Assembly: GCA_949288585.1 (NCBI GenBank)
Contig: CASEKR010000001.1
Coordinates: forward strand, 60,691 to 124,690
Length of the DNA stretch: 64,000 bases
Direction of reading: 5' to 3'
From: an uncultured Bacteroides sp.
Lineage (GTDB): Bacteria > Bacteroidota > Bacteroidia > Bacteroidales > Bacteroidaceae
How positions within the stretch are numbered: the first letter of the stretch is position 1; each line of letters begins with the position of its first letter. Under the pieces are notes generated by a model. That model was not told where the DNA came from. It made no database searches and was given only the letters and a program-made list of their open reading frames with translations. A program made the translations under genes and the position numbers. Shown piece by piece: positions 1 through 9,500 of this stretch.

Positions 1-31
1 ATTTCTCTCATAGTATAAATAAGGAACCGGC

Positions 32-601
32 ATGAAAATCTTAGTGTTGAATGCAAGTCCCCGTCGGGAGGGGAATATCGCTCGGATGCTGCAAGCCATA
101 GAAAGTGAAGCAGAAGAACTGGGGATGGAAGTCCATAATGAGTGCGTCTCACGGCTCACAGTCCGGCCTTGCACCGGTTGCATGGTCTGCCGGACGCGCA
201 AAGAATGCGCCCTGCCCGCTGACGATGCGCAACGGTTGTTGACACTGATTACCGATTCCGATGCGCTGGTGATCGGCGCACCCTGTTATTGGGGCAACAT
301 GCCCGGCACGTTGAAAGTGCTTTTCGACCGCATGGTCTACGGAATGATGGGGGAAAGCCCGCGCGGCCTGCCACTCCCATTGCACAAAGGGAAGAAGGCC
401 ATCCTGGTGGCCACTTGCACGACTCCCTGGCCGTTCAACATCTGGTTTCACCAGTCACGGGGAACCATCCGCGCCTTGCGCGAGGTGCTGAAATGGAGCG
501 GCTTTAAAATTGCCGCTTCCATCGAGCGGGGAGGAACGCGGAAAAATCCTTTAACGGAACGGGACTTGGAGCGGTGCCGCCGGGCAATACATCGGCTTTA
601 A
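32..601 (+). CDS. NADPH-dependent FMN reductase / iron-sulfur flavoprotein-like protein
   Basis: A 189-residue flavodoxin-fold protein. The N-terminus has the beta-strand followed by the SPRREGN phosphate-binding loop (residues 9-15) typical of FMN reductases. A cysteine cluster CTGCMVC plus C59 (C47, C50, C53, C59) resembles iron-sulfur flavoproteins, and GAPCYWGNMPGTLK (82-95) is the usual second flavin loop. Expected to be a soluble electron-transfer or quinone/nitro-reductase type enzyme; the natural substrate cannot be read from sequence. It stands alone, convergent with uvrB. Only about 30 bases of upstream sequence are in the window, so its promoter is not assessed. Confidence 0.85.
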   Translation: MKILVLNASPRREGNIARMLQAIESEAEELGMEVHNECVSRLTVRPCTGCMVCRTRKECALPADDAQRLLTLITDSDALVIGAPCYWGNMPGTLKVLFDRMVYGMMGESPRGLPLPLHKGKKAILVATCTTPWPFNIWFHQSRGTIRALREVLKWSGFKIAASIERGGTRKNPLTERDLERCRRAIHRL

Positions 602-625
602 GAGAGAGTTGGCACTACCTTCGCA

Positions 626-692
626 TAGAATCATCGGCAATGTTTCATGGAATCATCGGCAATGATTCCATGAAACATCGGCAATGATTCCC
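626..692. repeat. Three-unit tandem array of AATCAT-CGGCA-ATGATT palindrome, 22-bp period
   Basis: The core CATCGGCAATG occurs at 632, 654 and 676, an exact 22-bp step. Each unit is an imperfect palindrome (AATCAT and ATGATT arms). The array lies in the gap between two convergent genes. The same element, in the opposite orientation and also with three units at 22-bp steps, is found at 52005-52075. Confidence 0.85.
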
Positions 693-744
693 TTGCAAGG
701 CCATACGAAGCGGCGGACTTTGCCGTAAGCCGGGCATGAAAAGG

Positions 745-2790
745 TCAGGCTTTCTCTTTGAGCAGTTCCTCCAGCCGCAACACTTCGTCGCGGTACTGGG
801 CAGCTTCGATAAAGTTCAGTTTCTTGGCAGCGTCTTGCATCTGCTTGCGGGTGTGGGCAATGCTCTTCTCCAATTGCTCGCGGCTCATGTACTGCATGAC
901 CGGATCGGCCGCCACGTATGTATCGGCTTTCACCTCGGCATAGGGACGCGGCACTTGGAACGTGGCAGGTTTCTCCGGTATGTCAGCCGACATGGAAGCA
1001 AAGGGACTGATAGACTTGGCTTTCTTGAGGGGCTGCGGGATGATGCCATGCTCCTCGTTGTAACGCAATTGCTTCTCGCGGCGCCGGTTGGTTTCCTCAA
1101 TGGTCAGGCGCATGCTTTCAGTGACAATGTCGGCATACATGATAACGCGCCCGTTCACATTGCGGGCGGCGCGCCCGGCCGTCTGGGTCAGCGAACGGTG
1201 CGAACGGAGGAAGCCCTCCTTGTCTGCGTCCAGGATGGCCACCAAGGAGACTTCGGGCAAATCCAGGCCTTCGCGCAGGAGATTGACGCCCACCAACACG
1301 TCGTAGACTCCCTCGCGCAAGTCGGCCATGATTTTCACCCGTTCCATCGTATCCACATCGCTATGGATATAGTTGCACCTGACGCCGTTGTTCAGCAGAT
1401 ATTCGGTCAGTTCTTCAGCCATACGCTTCGTCAGGGTCGTGACCAACGTCCTTTCCCCATGCTCGATGCGCTGCTGGATTTCTTCCATCAAGTCGTCTAT
1501 CTGGTTATGGCTGGGACGGATTTCTATAATAGGGTCCAACAAGCCCGTGGGACGGATGACCTGTTCCACGACGACGCCTTCAGACTTCATCAATTCGTAA
1601 TCCGCCGGAGTCGCGCTGACGTAGATGACTTGGTGGGTCATGACTTCAAATTCGTCGAACTTCAGAGGACGGTTGTCGAAAGCGGCCGGCAAGCGGAAAC
1701 CATATTCTACCAAATTGGACTTCCGCGCCCGGTCTCCTCCATACATGGCCCGGAGTTGCGGGATGCTGACGTGGCTTTCGTCAATGACCGTCAGGTAATC
1801 TTCCGGGAAGAAATCCAGCAGGCAATAAGGCCTTGTCCCCGGCGACCTGTTGTCGAAGTAACGAGAATAGTTCTCAATGCCGGCACAATGACCCAGTTCG
1901 CGCAACATCTCCATGTCGTACGTTACACGTTCTTGCAAACGCTTGGCTTCCAACATCTGACCGCGTTCCTCGAACCACTCCACTTGCGTCTTCAAATCAT
2001 CTTCAATCTCATGAATGGCCCGCAGCGTGCTTTCCTTGGTAGTCATGAATAAGTTGGCGGGATAAATATTGTAATCGTCCATTTTCCCCTTACAAACACC
2101 GGAAATGGGGTCGATTTCTTCTATCGCATCCACTTCATCCCCCCAAAAAGTTACCCTCAGCAACGTGTCGGCATAAGCCAGCCAAATGTCTACGGTATCG
2201 CCCCTCACCCGGAAACGCCCCCGGTTCAGTTCCATATCGTTGCGAACATACAAGCAGTCTACCAACCGACGCAAAAAGACGTTCCGGCTGAATGCCTTCC
2301 CACACTTTACCTCAATGACATTGTTATAAAAATCCGACGGATTACCCATGCCGTAAATGCACGACACGGAAGATACCACGATGACATCTTTCCGACCAGA
2401 TAACAAAGAAGAAATAGTAGCCAAACGCAACTTGTCTATTTCGTCATTGATAGACAAATCCTTTTCTATATAAGTATCCGTGGAGGGGACGTATGCCTCG
2501 GGCTGATAGTAATCATAATAAGACACGTAGTATTCCACAGCGTTTTTCGGAAAGAATCCTTTAAATTCACTGTATAACTGCGCGGCCAGAGTCTTGTTGT
2601 GGCTCAAAATCAGAGTAGGTTTGTTCAGGTTGGCTATGACGTTGGCAATCGTGAATGTTTTTCCCGAGCCCGTCACGCCCAACAAGGTCTGGGCGGGCAG
2701 TCCCTGACAAAGGCCTTCCGTCAGTTGGGCGATGGCTTCCGGTTGGTCTCCGGTAGGCTGATAATTCGATGTCAATTCAAACTTATTCAT
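745..2790 (-). CDS. uvrB: Excinuclease ABC subunit B
   Basis: UvrB is the damage-verifying helicase-like subunit of nucleotide excision repair; it receives DNA from UvrA and recruits UvrC. The 681-residue length matches the family. Walker A is GVTGSGKT (38-45), the aromatic beta-hairpin YYVSYYDYYQPEAYVP follows at about residue 87, the DESH Walker B lies in VIDESHVSIPQ, and the C-terminal UVR domain (about 638-678, EAAQYRDEVLRLEE) is complete. The gene is transcribed divergently from paaK; the start codon is ATG at 2790 with a short purine-rich leader. Confidence 0.98.
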   Translation of the reverse strand: MNKFELTSNYQPTGDQPEAIAQLTEGLCQGLPAQTLLGVTGSGKTFTIANVIANLNKPTLILSHNKTLAAQLYSEFKGFFPKNAVEYYVSYYDYYQPEAYVPSTDTYIEKDLSINDEIDKLRLATISSLLSGRKDVIVVSSVSCIYGMGNPSDFYNNVIEVKCGKAFSRNVFLRRLVDCLYVRNDMELNRGRFRVRGDTVDIWLAYADTLLRVTFWGDEVDAIEEIDPISGVCKGKMDDYNIYPANLFMTTKESTLRAIHEIEDDLKTQVEWFEERGQMLEAKRLQERVTYDMEMLRELGHCAGIENYSRYFDNRSPGTRPYCLLDFFPEDYLTVIDESHVSIPQLRAMYGGDRARKSNLVEYGFRLPAAFDNRPLKFDEFEVMTHQVIYVSATPADYELMKSEGVVVEQVIRPTGLLDPIIEIRPSHNQIDDLMEEIQQRIEHGERTLVTTLTKRMAEELTEYLLNNGVRCNYIHSDVDTMERVKIMADLREGVYDVLVGVNLLREGLDLPEVSLVAILDADKEGFLRSHRSLTQTAGRAARNVNGRVIMYADIVTESMRLTIEETNRRREKQLRYNEEHGIIPQPLKKAKSISPFASMSADIPEKPATFQVPRPYAEVKADTYVAADPVMQYMSREQLEKSIAHTRKQMQDAAKKLNFIEAAQYRDEVLRLEELLKEKA

Positions 2791-2852
2791 TTCCTTCTAC
2801 AAATTAGCGGCAATATTCGGCAAAATCTTTGATATAAGCAAAAAAATCACTT

Positions 2853-2859
2853 ATTTTGC
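2853..2859 (+). promoter_or_regulatory. Bacteroidetes -7 element (TATTTTG) for paaK
   Basis: TATTTTGC matches the TAnnTTTG consensus recognised by the primary sigma factor of Bacteroidetes. It overlaps the TTG at 2856 that would otherwise be the longest-frame start for paaK, so that TTG cannot be the real start; the ATG at 2901 leaves a normal leader of about 35 bases. Confidence 0.7.
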
Positions 2860-2900
2860 AACACATCATTATAAACCCTCTTACCAATACACAGAAAGAC

Positions 2901-4202
2901 ATGATTTGGAACGAAAGCATTGAATGCATGGATCGCGAAAATCTGCGCAAGATCCAAAGCATCCGCCTCAAGAAAACAGTGGAGCGAGTCTACCATGACA
3001 CTCCTTTTTACCGCAAGAAAATGCAGGAAATGGGCATCACCCCTGATGACATCGAAAGCATCGACGACATCGTAAAACTCCCCTTTACCACCAAGTTCGA
3101 TTTACGCGACAACTATCCCTTTGGACTTTGCGCCGTCCCGATGAGCCAAATAGTCCGTATTCATGCCTCTTCCGGGACGACAGGCAAACCTACCGTAGTG
3201 GGATATACCCGTAAGGACCTTTCTGCATGGGCAGAGTGCATCTCACGTGCTTTCACGGCCTACGGGGCAAGCAAATCAGACATCTTCCAGGTGTCGTATG
3301 GATACGGCCTTTTTACGGGCGGTTTGGGAGCCCATGCAGGAGCTGAAAACATCGGTGCTTCCGTCATCCCCATGTCCAGCGGAAACACGTCCAAACAAAT
3401 CACGCTGATGCATGACTTCGGTGCCACAGTGTTGTGCTGCACCCCGTCTTATGCACTTTATCTGGCAGATGCCATTGCAGATTCAGGATTGCCACGCGAA
3501 GAATTCAAACTGAAAATAGGAGCCTTCGGCGCAGAACCTTGGACGGAAAACATGCGTTGCGACATTGAAGCCAAACTGGGAATAAAAGCATACGACATCT
3601 ATGGATTGAGCGAAATAGCCGGCCCAGGCGTCGGCTATGAGTGCGAATGCCAGCATGGAACCCACCTGAACGAAGACCATTACTTCCCGGAAATTATTGA
3701 CCCCGTGACCCTGAAACCAGTCGCATCGGGAGAAACCGGAGAACTCGTCTTCACCCATCTGACCAAAGAAGGAATGCCCCTATTGCGCTATCGCACGAAA
3801 GACCTTACAGCCCTTCATTATGATAAATGCCCCTGTGGGCGTACTTTAGTACGCATGGACCGCATCCTGGGCCGTAGCGACGACATGCTTATCATACGCG
3901 GTGTCAACGTATTCCCCACCCAGATAGAATCCGTGATTCTCGAAATGCCCGAATACGAGCCCCATTATCTCTTGCTGGTTGACCGCGTGAACAACACGGA
4001 TACAATGGAGCTTCAAGTAGAAGTGCGCTCAGAATATTATTCAGATGAAATCAACAAATTGTTGGCCCTGAAGAAGAAACTGGCCGCCCGCCTGCAAAGC
4101 GTGCTGGGCTTGAGCGTGGACGTCCGTTTGGTAGAGCCGCGCACCATCGAACGCAGCACCGGCAAAGCAAAACGTGTAATAGACAATCGTAAATTGAAAT
4201 AA
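2901..4202 (+). CDS. paaK: Phenylacetate-CoA ligase family protein
   Basis: An AMP-forming acyl-CoA synthetase of the PaaK group, 433 residues, which would activate phenylacetate or a related aryl acid to its CoA thioester in the cytosol. The P-loop SSGTTGKPT is at 90-98, the adenylation motif YGLSEIAGPG lies near the middle, and the hinge region RILGRSDDMLIIRGVN precedes a complete C-terminal lid domain. ATG 2901 is preferred over upstream TTG 2856 because the latter overlaps the promoter. It is followed after two bases by an ACT protein, a pair seen in many Bacteroides genomes next to 2-oxoacid oxidoreductases, which are not present here. Confidence 0.93.
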   Translation: MIWNESIECMDRENLRKIQSIRLKKTVERVYHDTPFYRKKMQEMGITPDDIESIDDIVKLPFTTKFDLRDNYPFGLCAVPMSQIVRIHASSGTTGKPTVVGYTRKDLSAWAECISRAFTAYGASKSDIFQVSYGYGLFTGGLGAHAGAENIGASVIPMSSGNTSKQITLMHDFGATVLCCTPSYALYLADAIADSGLPREEFKLKIGAFGAEPWTENMRCDIEAKLGIKAYDIYGLSEIAGPGVGYECECQHGTHLNEDHYFPEIIDPVTLKPVASGETGELVFTHLTKEGMPLLRYRTKDLTALHYDKCPCGRTLVRMDRILGRSDDMLIIRGVNVFPTQIESVILEMPEYEPHYLLLVDRVNNTDTMELQVEVRSEYYSDEINKLLALKKKLAARLQSVLGLSVDVRLVEPRTIERSTGKAKRVIDNRKLK

Positions 4203-4204
4203 CT

Positions 4205-4630
4205 ATGGTAGCAAAACAACTTTCTATTTTCTTGGAAAACAAGTCCGGCCGTTTGACGGAAGTCACCGAAGCATTGGCCGCAGAAGGCATCAATCTGTCC
4301 GCGCTTTCTATTGCCGAAAATGCCGATTTCGGCATCTTGCGGGGCATCGTATCTGAACCAGATAAGGCCTATGAGGCACTGAAAAACAGGCATTTTGCCG
4401 TGAATGTAACAGACGTAATAGGCATCAGTTGTCCGAATGTACCGGGCGCTTTGGCCAAGGTGTTACGATATTTGTCCGACGAAGGCGTTTTCATCGAATA
4501 CATGTATTCTTTTGCAAACGGAGAGACGGCCAATGTCGTTATCCGCCCCAACAATATGGAGGATTGCATCCGCATCTTGACAGACAAAAAAGTCGACCTA
4601 TTGGCGGCAAGCGACTTGTACAAATTGTAG
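4205..4630 (+). CDS. Tandem ACT domain protein
   Basis: 141 residues consisting of two ACT domains (about 3-68 and 70-141). The first shows KQLSIFLENKSGRLTEVTEAL, the second GISCPNVPGALAKVLRYLSD, both with the glycine at the ligand-binding turn. Stand-alone ACT proteins bind amino acids and regulate partners. The gene starts two bases after the paaK stop, so they are co-transcribed and an allosteric sensor for aromatic amino acids or acids is a reasonable inference, but ligand and partner are unproven. Confidence 0.9.
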   Translation: MVAKQLSIFLENKSGRLTEVTEALAAEGINLSALSIAENADFGILRGIVSEPDKAYEALKNRHFAVNVTDVIGISCPNVPGALAKVLRYLSDEGVFIEYMYSFANGETANVVIRPNNMEDCIRILTDKKVDLLAASDLYKL

Positions 4631-4644
4631 TTTTTGAAAAATTA

Positions 4645-4678
4645 AGGTTCACATCGTTGGTAGATTCGGTGTGAACCT
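4645..4678. repeat. Inverted repeat (AGGTTCACA / TGTGAACCT) upstream of bamD
   Basis: A perfect 9-bp inverted repeat, arms at 4645-4653 and 4670-4678, lies after the ACT gene and ends one base before the -7 element of bamD. No T-run follows, so it is a poor intrinsic terminator; an operator or a 3' stabilising hairpin is also possible. Confidence 0.6.
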
Positions 4679-4679
4679 C

Positions 4680-4688
4680 TATCTTTGC
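4680..4688 (+). promoter_or_regulatory. -7 element TATCTTTGC for bamD
   Basis: Matches TAnnTTTGC. It lies 21 bases before the first ATG of bamD (4701). Confidence 0.75.
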
Positions 4689-4700
4689 GCATTATTTTGA

Positions 4701-5513
4701 ATGAATGTGATGAAAAAGAACATCCTTATATTAGTGCTCGCGATTGGCATGCTCTCCTCGTGTGGAGAATACAACAAACTTTTGAAAAGTACCGATTACG
4801 AATATAAATATGAAGCAGCCAAAGCCTATTTCGCCAAAGGCCAGTATAGCCGTTCTATTGTTTTATTGAACGAACTGATAACAATTCTGAAAGGTACAGG
4901 CAATGCAGAAGAATCTCTTTATATGCTCGGCATGAGCTATTATAACCAAAAAGACTATCAGACTGCTGCCCAAACGTTCATCCAATATTATAACGTGTAC
5001 CCCAGAGGAATCTATACAGAGTTGGCTCGTTTCCATGCTGGTAAAGCCTTATATCTGGATACACCGGAGCCGCGCCTTGACCAATCGGCGACGTATAGCG
5101 CCATCCAACAATTACAACTGTTCTTGGAATATTTCCCCCAAAGTTCCCGAAAAGAAGAAGCACAAAATATGATTTTTGCGTTGCAGGACAAGTTAGTTAT
5201 GAAGGAATACCTCTCCGCAAAACTATATTACAATCTGGGGAATTATTTGGGGAACAATTACCTGTCGTGTGTCATCACAGCACAGAATGCATTAAAAGAT
5301 TATCCTTATACAAATCTGCGCGAGGACTTGTCAATTCTTATTCTGCGGGCAAAGTACGAACTTGCAGTATATAGCGTGGAAGAAAGAAAGGAAGAACGTT
5401 ACCGGGAAGCCGTGGATGAGTACTATGCCTTCATGAACGAATTTCCGGAGAGCAAATATGCGAAAGAAGCCAATCATATATTTGAAGAATCCAAAAAAAT
5501 ATTGAAAGACTGA
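4701..5513 (+). CDS. bamD: Outer membrane assembly lipoprotein BamD
   Basis: A 270-residue lipoprotein: signal peptide with lipobox LSSC and acylated Cys21, then TPR-like helices (FAKGQYSRSIVLLNEL, YMLGMSYYNQKDYQTA) as in BamD/YfiO. BamD is the essential partner of BamA in beta-barrel insertion at the outer membrane. A second ATG at 4710 (MKKN) would give a more typical short signal peptide and is an alternative start. It leads a three-gene run with rpoZ and a DUF4293 gene, an order common in Bacteroides. Confidence 0.95.
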   Translation: MNVMKKNILILVLAIGMLSSCGEYNKLLKSTDYEYKYEAAKAYFAKGQYSRSIVLLNELITILKGTGNAEESLYMLGMSYYNQKDYQTAAQTFIQYYNVYPRGIYTELARFHAGKALYLDTPEPRLDQSATYSAIQQLQLFLEYFPQSSRKEEAQNMIFALQDKLVMKEYLSAKLYYNLGNYLGNNYLSCVITAQNALKDYPYTNLREDLSILILRAKYELAVYSVEERKEERYREAVDEYYAFMNEFPESKYAKEANHIFEESKKILKD

Positions 5514-5559
5514 TTTATCAGGAAAACAGATAAAAAGAACTTAATCGATAATTTTACGT

Positions 5560-5895
5560 ATGGATTACAGAAAGACCAATGCTCCGACCACTACGGTGAC
5601 CCGTGATATGATGGACTTGTGCAAAGACACGGGGAATGTCTATGAAACGGTGGCAATCATTGCCAAACGTGCAAACCAAATCAGTGTTGAAATCAAGAAC
5701 GATTTGTCCAAGAAGCTGGCAGAATTTGCTTCTTACAACGATAACCTGGAGGAAGTTTTCGAGAACCGCGAACAAATAGAAATTTCCCGTTACTATGAGA
5801 AGTTGCCCAAACCCACTTTGATTGCTACCCAAGAATATATCGAGGGAAAGATTTATTATCGTAATCCTGCCAAGGAAAAAGATAAACTGCAGTAA
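5560..5895 (+). CDS. rpoZ: DNA-directed RNA polymerase omega subunit (RpoK/Rpb6-like)
   Basis: A 111-residue Bacteroidetes-type omega subunit. The conserved core is the helix YETVAIIAKRANQIS (residues 28-42) followed by a charged stretch, as in the RpoK/Rpb6/omega superfamily, which wraps the C-terminus of beta-prime. It lies between bamD and the DUF4293 gene; the stop codon TAA is immediately followed by the ATG of the next gene, so these two are translationally close. Confidence 0.88.
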   Translation: MDYRKTNAPTTTVTRDMMDLCKDTGNVYETVAIIAKRANQISVEIKNDLSKKLAEFASYNDNLEEVFENREQIEISRYYEKLPKPTLIATQEYIEGKIYYRNPAKEKDKLQ

Positions 5896-6354
5896 ATGAT
5901 ACAACGAATCCAATCGGTCTATTTATTGCTGGCGGCCGTAGCCCTCGTAATATCTTTATGTCTCCCTGCCGGCTACTTTGTCAGCAATGAAGGAATCATA
6001 TCCGGCACATTCAAACCATTAGGTGTTACTTTGACGGATGGAACCTCTTTATCAACTTGGGGGGTGTTCGTCCTTTCATTGCTAAGCGCGCTGATTCAAG
6101 TTTGTACGATATTTTTGTACCGCAACCGAACCTTACAGATGCGCATGAGTATTTTCAGCATAGTTGTCATAGTGGGGTATTATGTCGCATTCATAGTATT
6201 CGTACCGGCGTTGAAAGAAAGACTGCTTGATACGACCTTTCAAACAGGTTGGGCACTTTGCTTGCCATTCATTTCGGTTATTCTGACGTGGCTAGCTTTC
6301 CGCGCCATACGTCATGACGAAGAACTGGTCAAAGCAACAGATAGACTCAGATAA
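5896..6354 (+). CDS. DUF4293 family membrane protein
   Basis: 152 residues with four hydrophobic segments (about 6-26, 50-70, 78-100, 112-135) and short loops. Matches in general form the DUF4293 inner-membrane family that follows rpoZ in Bacteroidetes. Function unknown. It starts directly after the rpoZ stop codon with no spacer and ends the operon; a strong hairpin follows at 6399. Confidence 0.85.
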   Translation: MIQRIQSVYLLLAAVALVISLCLPAGYFVSNEGIISGTFKPLGVTLTDGTSLSTWGVFVLSLLSALIQVCTIFLYRNRTLQMRMSIFSIVVIVGYYVAFIVFVPALKERLLDTTFQTGWALCLPFISVILTWLAFRAIRHDEELVKATDRLR

Positions 6355-6398
6355 AAAATACATAGGCATATAGTAAGATTCTAAAGGTTTAGTAAATT

Positions 6399-6456
6399 AA
6401 AAGAGATACTTAGGTTACATTCTGAAAATAATTTGAAATACCTAAGTATCTCTTTT
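6399..6456. terminator. 17-bp perfect hairpin between convergent genes (bidirectional terminator)
   Basis: AAAAGAGATACTTAGGT (6399-6415) pairs perfectly with 6440-6456. Because the stem starts with A-run and ends with T-run, it can act as an intrinsic terminator in both directions, for the bamD operon on one side and tamB on the other. The stem contains the ACTTAG/CTAAGT sequence related to the CTTAAG hairpins elsewhere in this window. Confidence 0.8.
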
Positions 6457-6559
6457 GTTTTCTTCTGTCATTTTTCCGATAATTGTTAAGTAGTACCGGA
6501 GTACTTACGAAGAAGTACTTCAGCACTGCGAAGTATTATTGCCAGAAATATCGTGATTG

Positions 6560-9500
6560 TCAGTTGGCTCTGCCTAGGCTTATGACGGTAGTGTCTCTCT
6601 TTTGGGATAAAGAGTCGGTTCCTGTGGTTACCGGTTTCTTCTTTCTCAGCCGACGCAGCTTCCATTGGTTCCAGAAGAGCAGATCATTCCATTTGTCGAA
6701 GTCCTTTTTGAAGATAATGCCGATACCCTGGGTGGTCAGGTTAGTGCGGGTATAATAGCGGTCATTCGTTTCGTTATAGGCTTTCAGGCGGATATTCCCG
6801 GAACGGTTCACCAACCATTCTGCCTCAAAATCGCCCACGAAGTTCGTATTCGCCAGCGGATTGTCCCGATAGCCAAAGTTGCCGTTTATAATCAGCCTGT
6901 TATTCAGTAACTGGCCGGAAAGCATGCCTTCAAACTCGACATCCGTCCATCCTTTTTCTCCTGTGCTGAAATTAGTGCCGATATTCCAATTGTTGTTGTT
7001 TATAATATTGGAGAGCGCATTGTTCAATTGCCCGGAAAGGGTAGACGACAAGACGTTTGACATCATGTCTGAATTATCCGTAGCTCCCGTATTCTCCGGG
7101 GCATAAAATTTACCGATGCCCAACAAATAGAGTATCTGCATGTTGATTTGCTCGTCGGTGGGGACATAATTGCGGACCAAAGCCCGAACTTCCTCGCGCT
7201 CATTAGGTAAATCTAAATCCAGTTTGATGTCAGGGGCAGTCAATTGCCCGGAAATAGCCATAATGCAATTGACCCGTACATTGGTTTGGTTGACATATTC
7301 ATTCGCATTGGGAATCAAGTCGTTCAACGATGCAGAATTGACGATGTAATTGGCTTTGATGTCCAGAAAAGCGTCCAATGGGGAACCGTTAAAGGTGATA
7401 CTGCTTCCTTCTTCTATTACAAAGTCTTTCCGGATGACTTCTTGTAGACTGAACTTGTAGACTCCTTGCTCAATCTTATAACTACCGAACATTTTCACGT
7501 CTCCTTTATTGAAGAAGTCGGTCCGTATACTGCCAGTACCTCTTCCGCTGATGTAATCGCCCGTCATCGGATCCATGATAATCCTCATGGTAGCATCTGG
7601 GGTGGCATCCACCAAGAGGTTCAAATGGACATCCGCATCTTCTTCTTTCTCTTCTTCGGCCTTAATCTCCAATTGCGCCATCTCATAATCAGACAGTACA
7701 GTCTCATGTATCGTCCGTTTAGGAGTCTTATCTACGAATTTGATGAATTGGTTGCTGACGGCAGATGACACATTATCTTTGATGTAAGTAAAGACACTGT
7801 TTTGATTGGTCCTCATCGCCACATCGACATTGAGCCCTTCGTTCACGTTGCCAGCAATCGTCGCATTTCCCGTAGCATATACAGTGCCATAAAAAGGGAA
7901 ATCGGATGATTCAGCCGTATTCATCACCAGCATATTGTCTACATTGAAATTGAAACGATACTCCAGGTTCTTAAAGTGCTGGTAATGGAGGTAGCCGTTG
8001 GCCCTTCCTTCATGTCCATATACGTCATAAATGCGGTTGTTATTAAAAAACAACCCGCCCGGCTGTATGAGAATACTGTCCTTTATCGCATAAGTCGTAT
8101 TCAGGACGTCCACTTTAAACAATGCATCGCCCCGGACTTTCCCTTCCATAGTCAGAGCCTTGAACCGTCCATAAAAATGCACATCGCCCCAGACCCTTCC
8201 ACTAAAGTCAGAAGTAACGTTGCGCATGTAGTGGTGGATAAACTTCAAGTTCGTACCTTTAGCTTCGATCTGCAAGTCCAGCGCACTGGTCGGCTTGATG
8301 GGATATATGAATCCGTTTACATGGGTATGGGCCAAATCTTTTTCTTGAATCTGGGCATCCAGGTAAATGCCTTTTACTTCGTGATGCCATTCTCCATGAA
8401 TTTGCGCATCGCCCAGCAAACCTTCATTCAACCCGAGGTTGCGAATGAAAAGTTCCGTACTCATGACAGGTTTTTCCAATACACCCCTGGCCAAGGCAAT
8501 CCCGGTAGCCTCGCCCTGGAAGTTCACTCCCAGATTGGCGATGTCAAACACATAACCGATATTGATGTCCTCCAAATCTATGCGGACCGTATCTTCCAAT
8601 GAGCGGGAAATGGTTCCATTTATCCGTAAGTGGCGTTCCTTGTGTGCAAAGTTGAAATTATTGATATGTACTTTCCCCGAATCAATCACAATCTCGGAAG
8701 GATGAATCTCCCAAAGTGTGTCATTGAGGATGATTTCTGTCGGCTGGATATTTATGACAGTTTTCAGGCGGGCCTTCTCATCAGATGGATGTACAGACAA
8801 AGAGGAACTGGGGGAGTCCGTAGCCTGTTCGTCCATCAGGCGGGTAAGCGCAGACAATTGCCCGCTATACGTCACCCCGCCGCTGTTGCCCCAATTTAAG
8901 ACTGTTTGGATGCTGTCATTCTGCGCGTATGCTTCTATGGCCAAGTTTATGGCATCGTTGTTCCGGCGGTTCGTAAAACGCAAAGAAGTTCGGAACTGGT
9001 TATGGGGATTCTCGCACAACAACATACCCGATTCGATGAATCTCGTCTTATAACGCATGCGGGGGAAATAGCCTTCAATCCGCAAACGGCTGGATTCATC
9101 ATTGAAATATCCCTTGATGGTAGAATGCGTATAGACTTTTACGGGGATGTCAAAGACGGTCGAAAGCAGGTCCGTATTATATATATGCAGGTCGAACTGG
9201 AAATTATTCTCCGCCTTTTTCAGCCGGGCATCTTTGTCGGCAGGCATCAATGCTGGCATATACCACCGCATGATGTTGAGAAAGCTAGCCGGCAACGTCC
9301 GGTAGGAATAATCTCCCGAGATACTACCTTCCAGGAAATTGGAAGAGATGCCCAACATCTTTTCGTTCTCGCTTTTTTTGCTGGCGGTGATTTTCAGGTT
9401 ATCCAGAAAGTATTGCTTGTCCGGCGCGGTAAAAGCCAGACTATCCAAATTAATTTCCCCATCCATCTCGTCGATGGAACCTCCCGTAAAATCCGCCCGC

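Noticed and set aside
736-2052. 438-codon plus-strand frame opposite uvrB
   Set aside because: Shadow of uvrB in high-GC coding sequence.
2856-2900. TTG start for paaK at 2856
   Set aside because: Overlaps the TATTTTG -7 promoter element; the ATG at 2901 gives the usual PaaK N-terminus.
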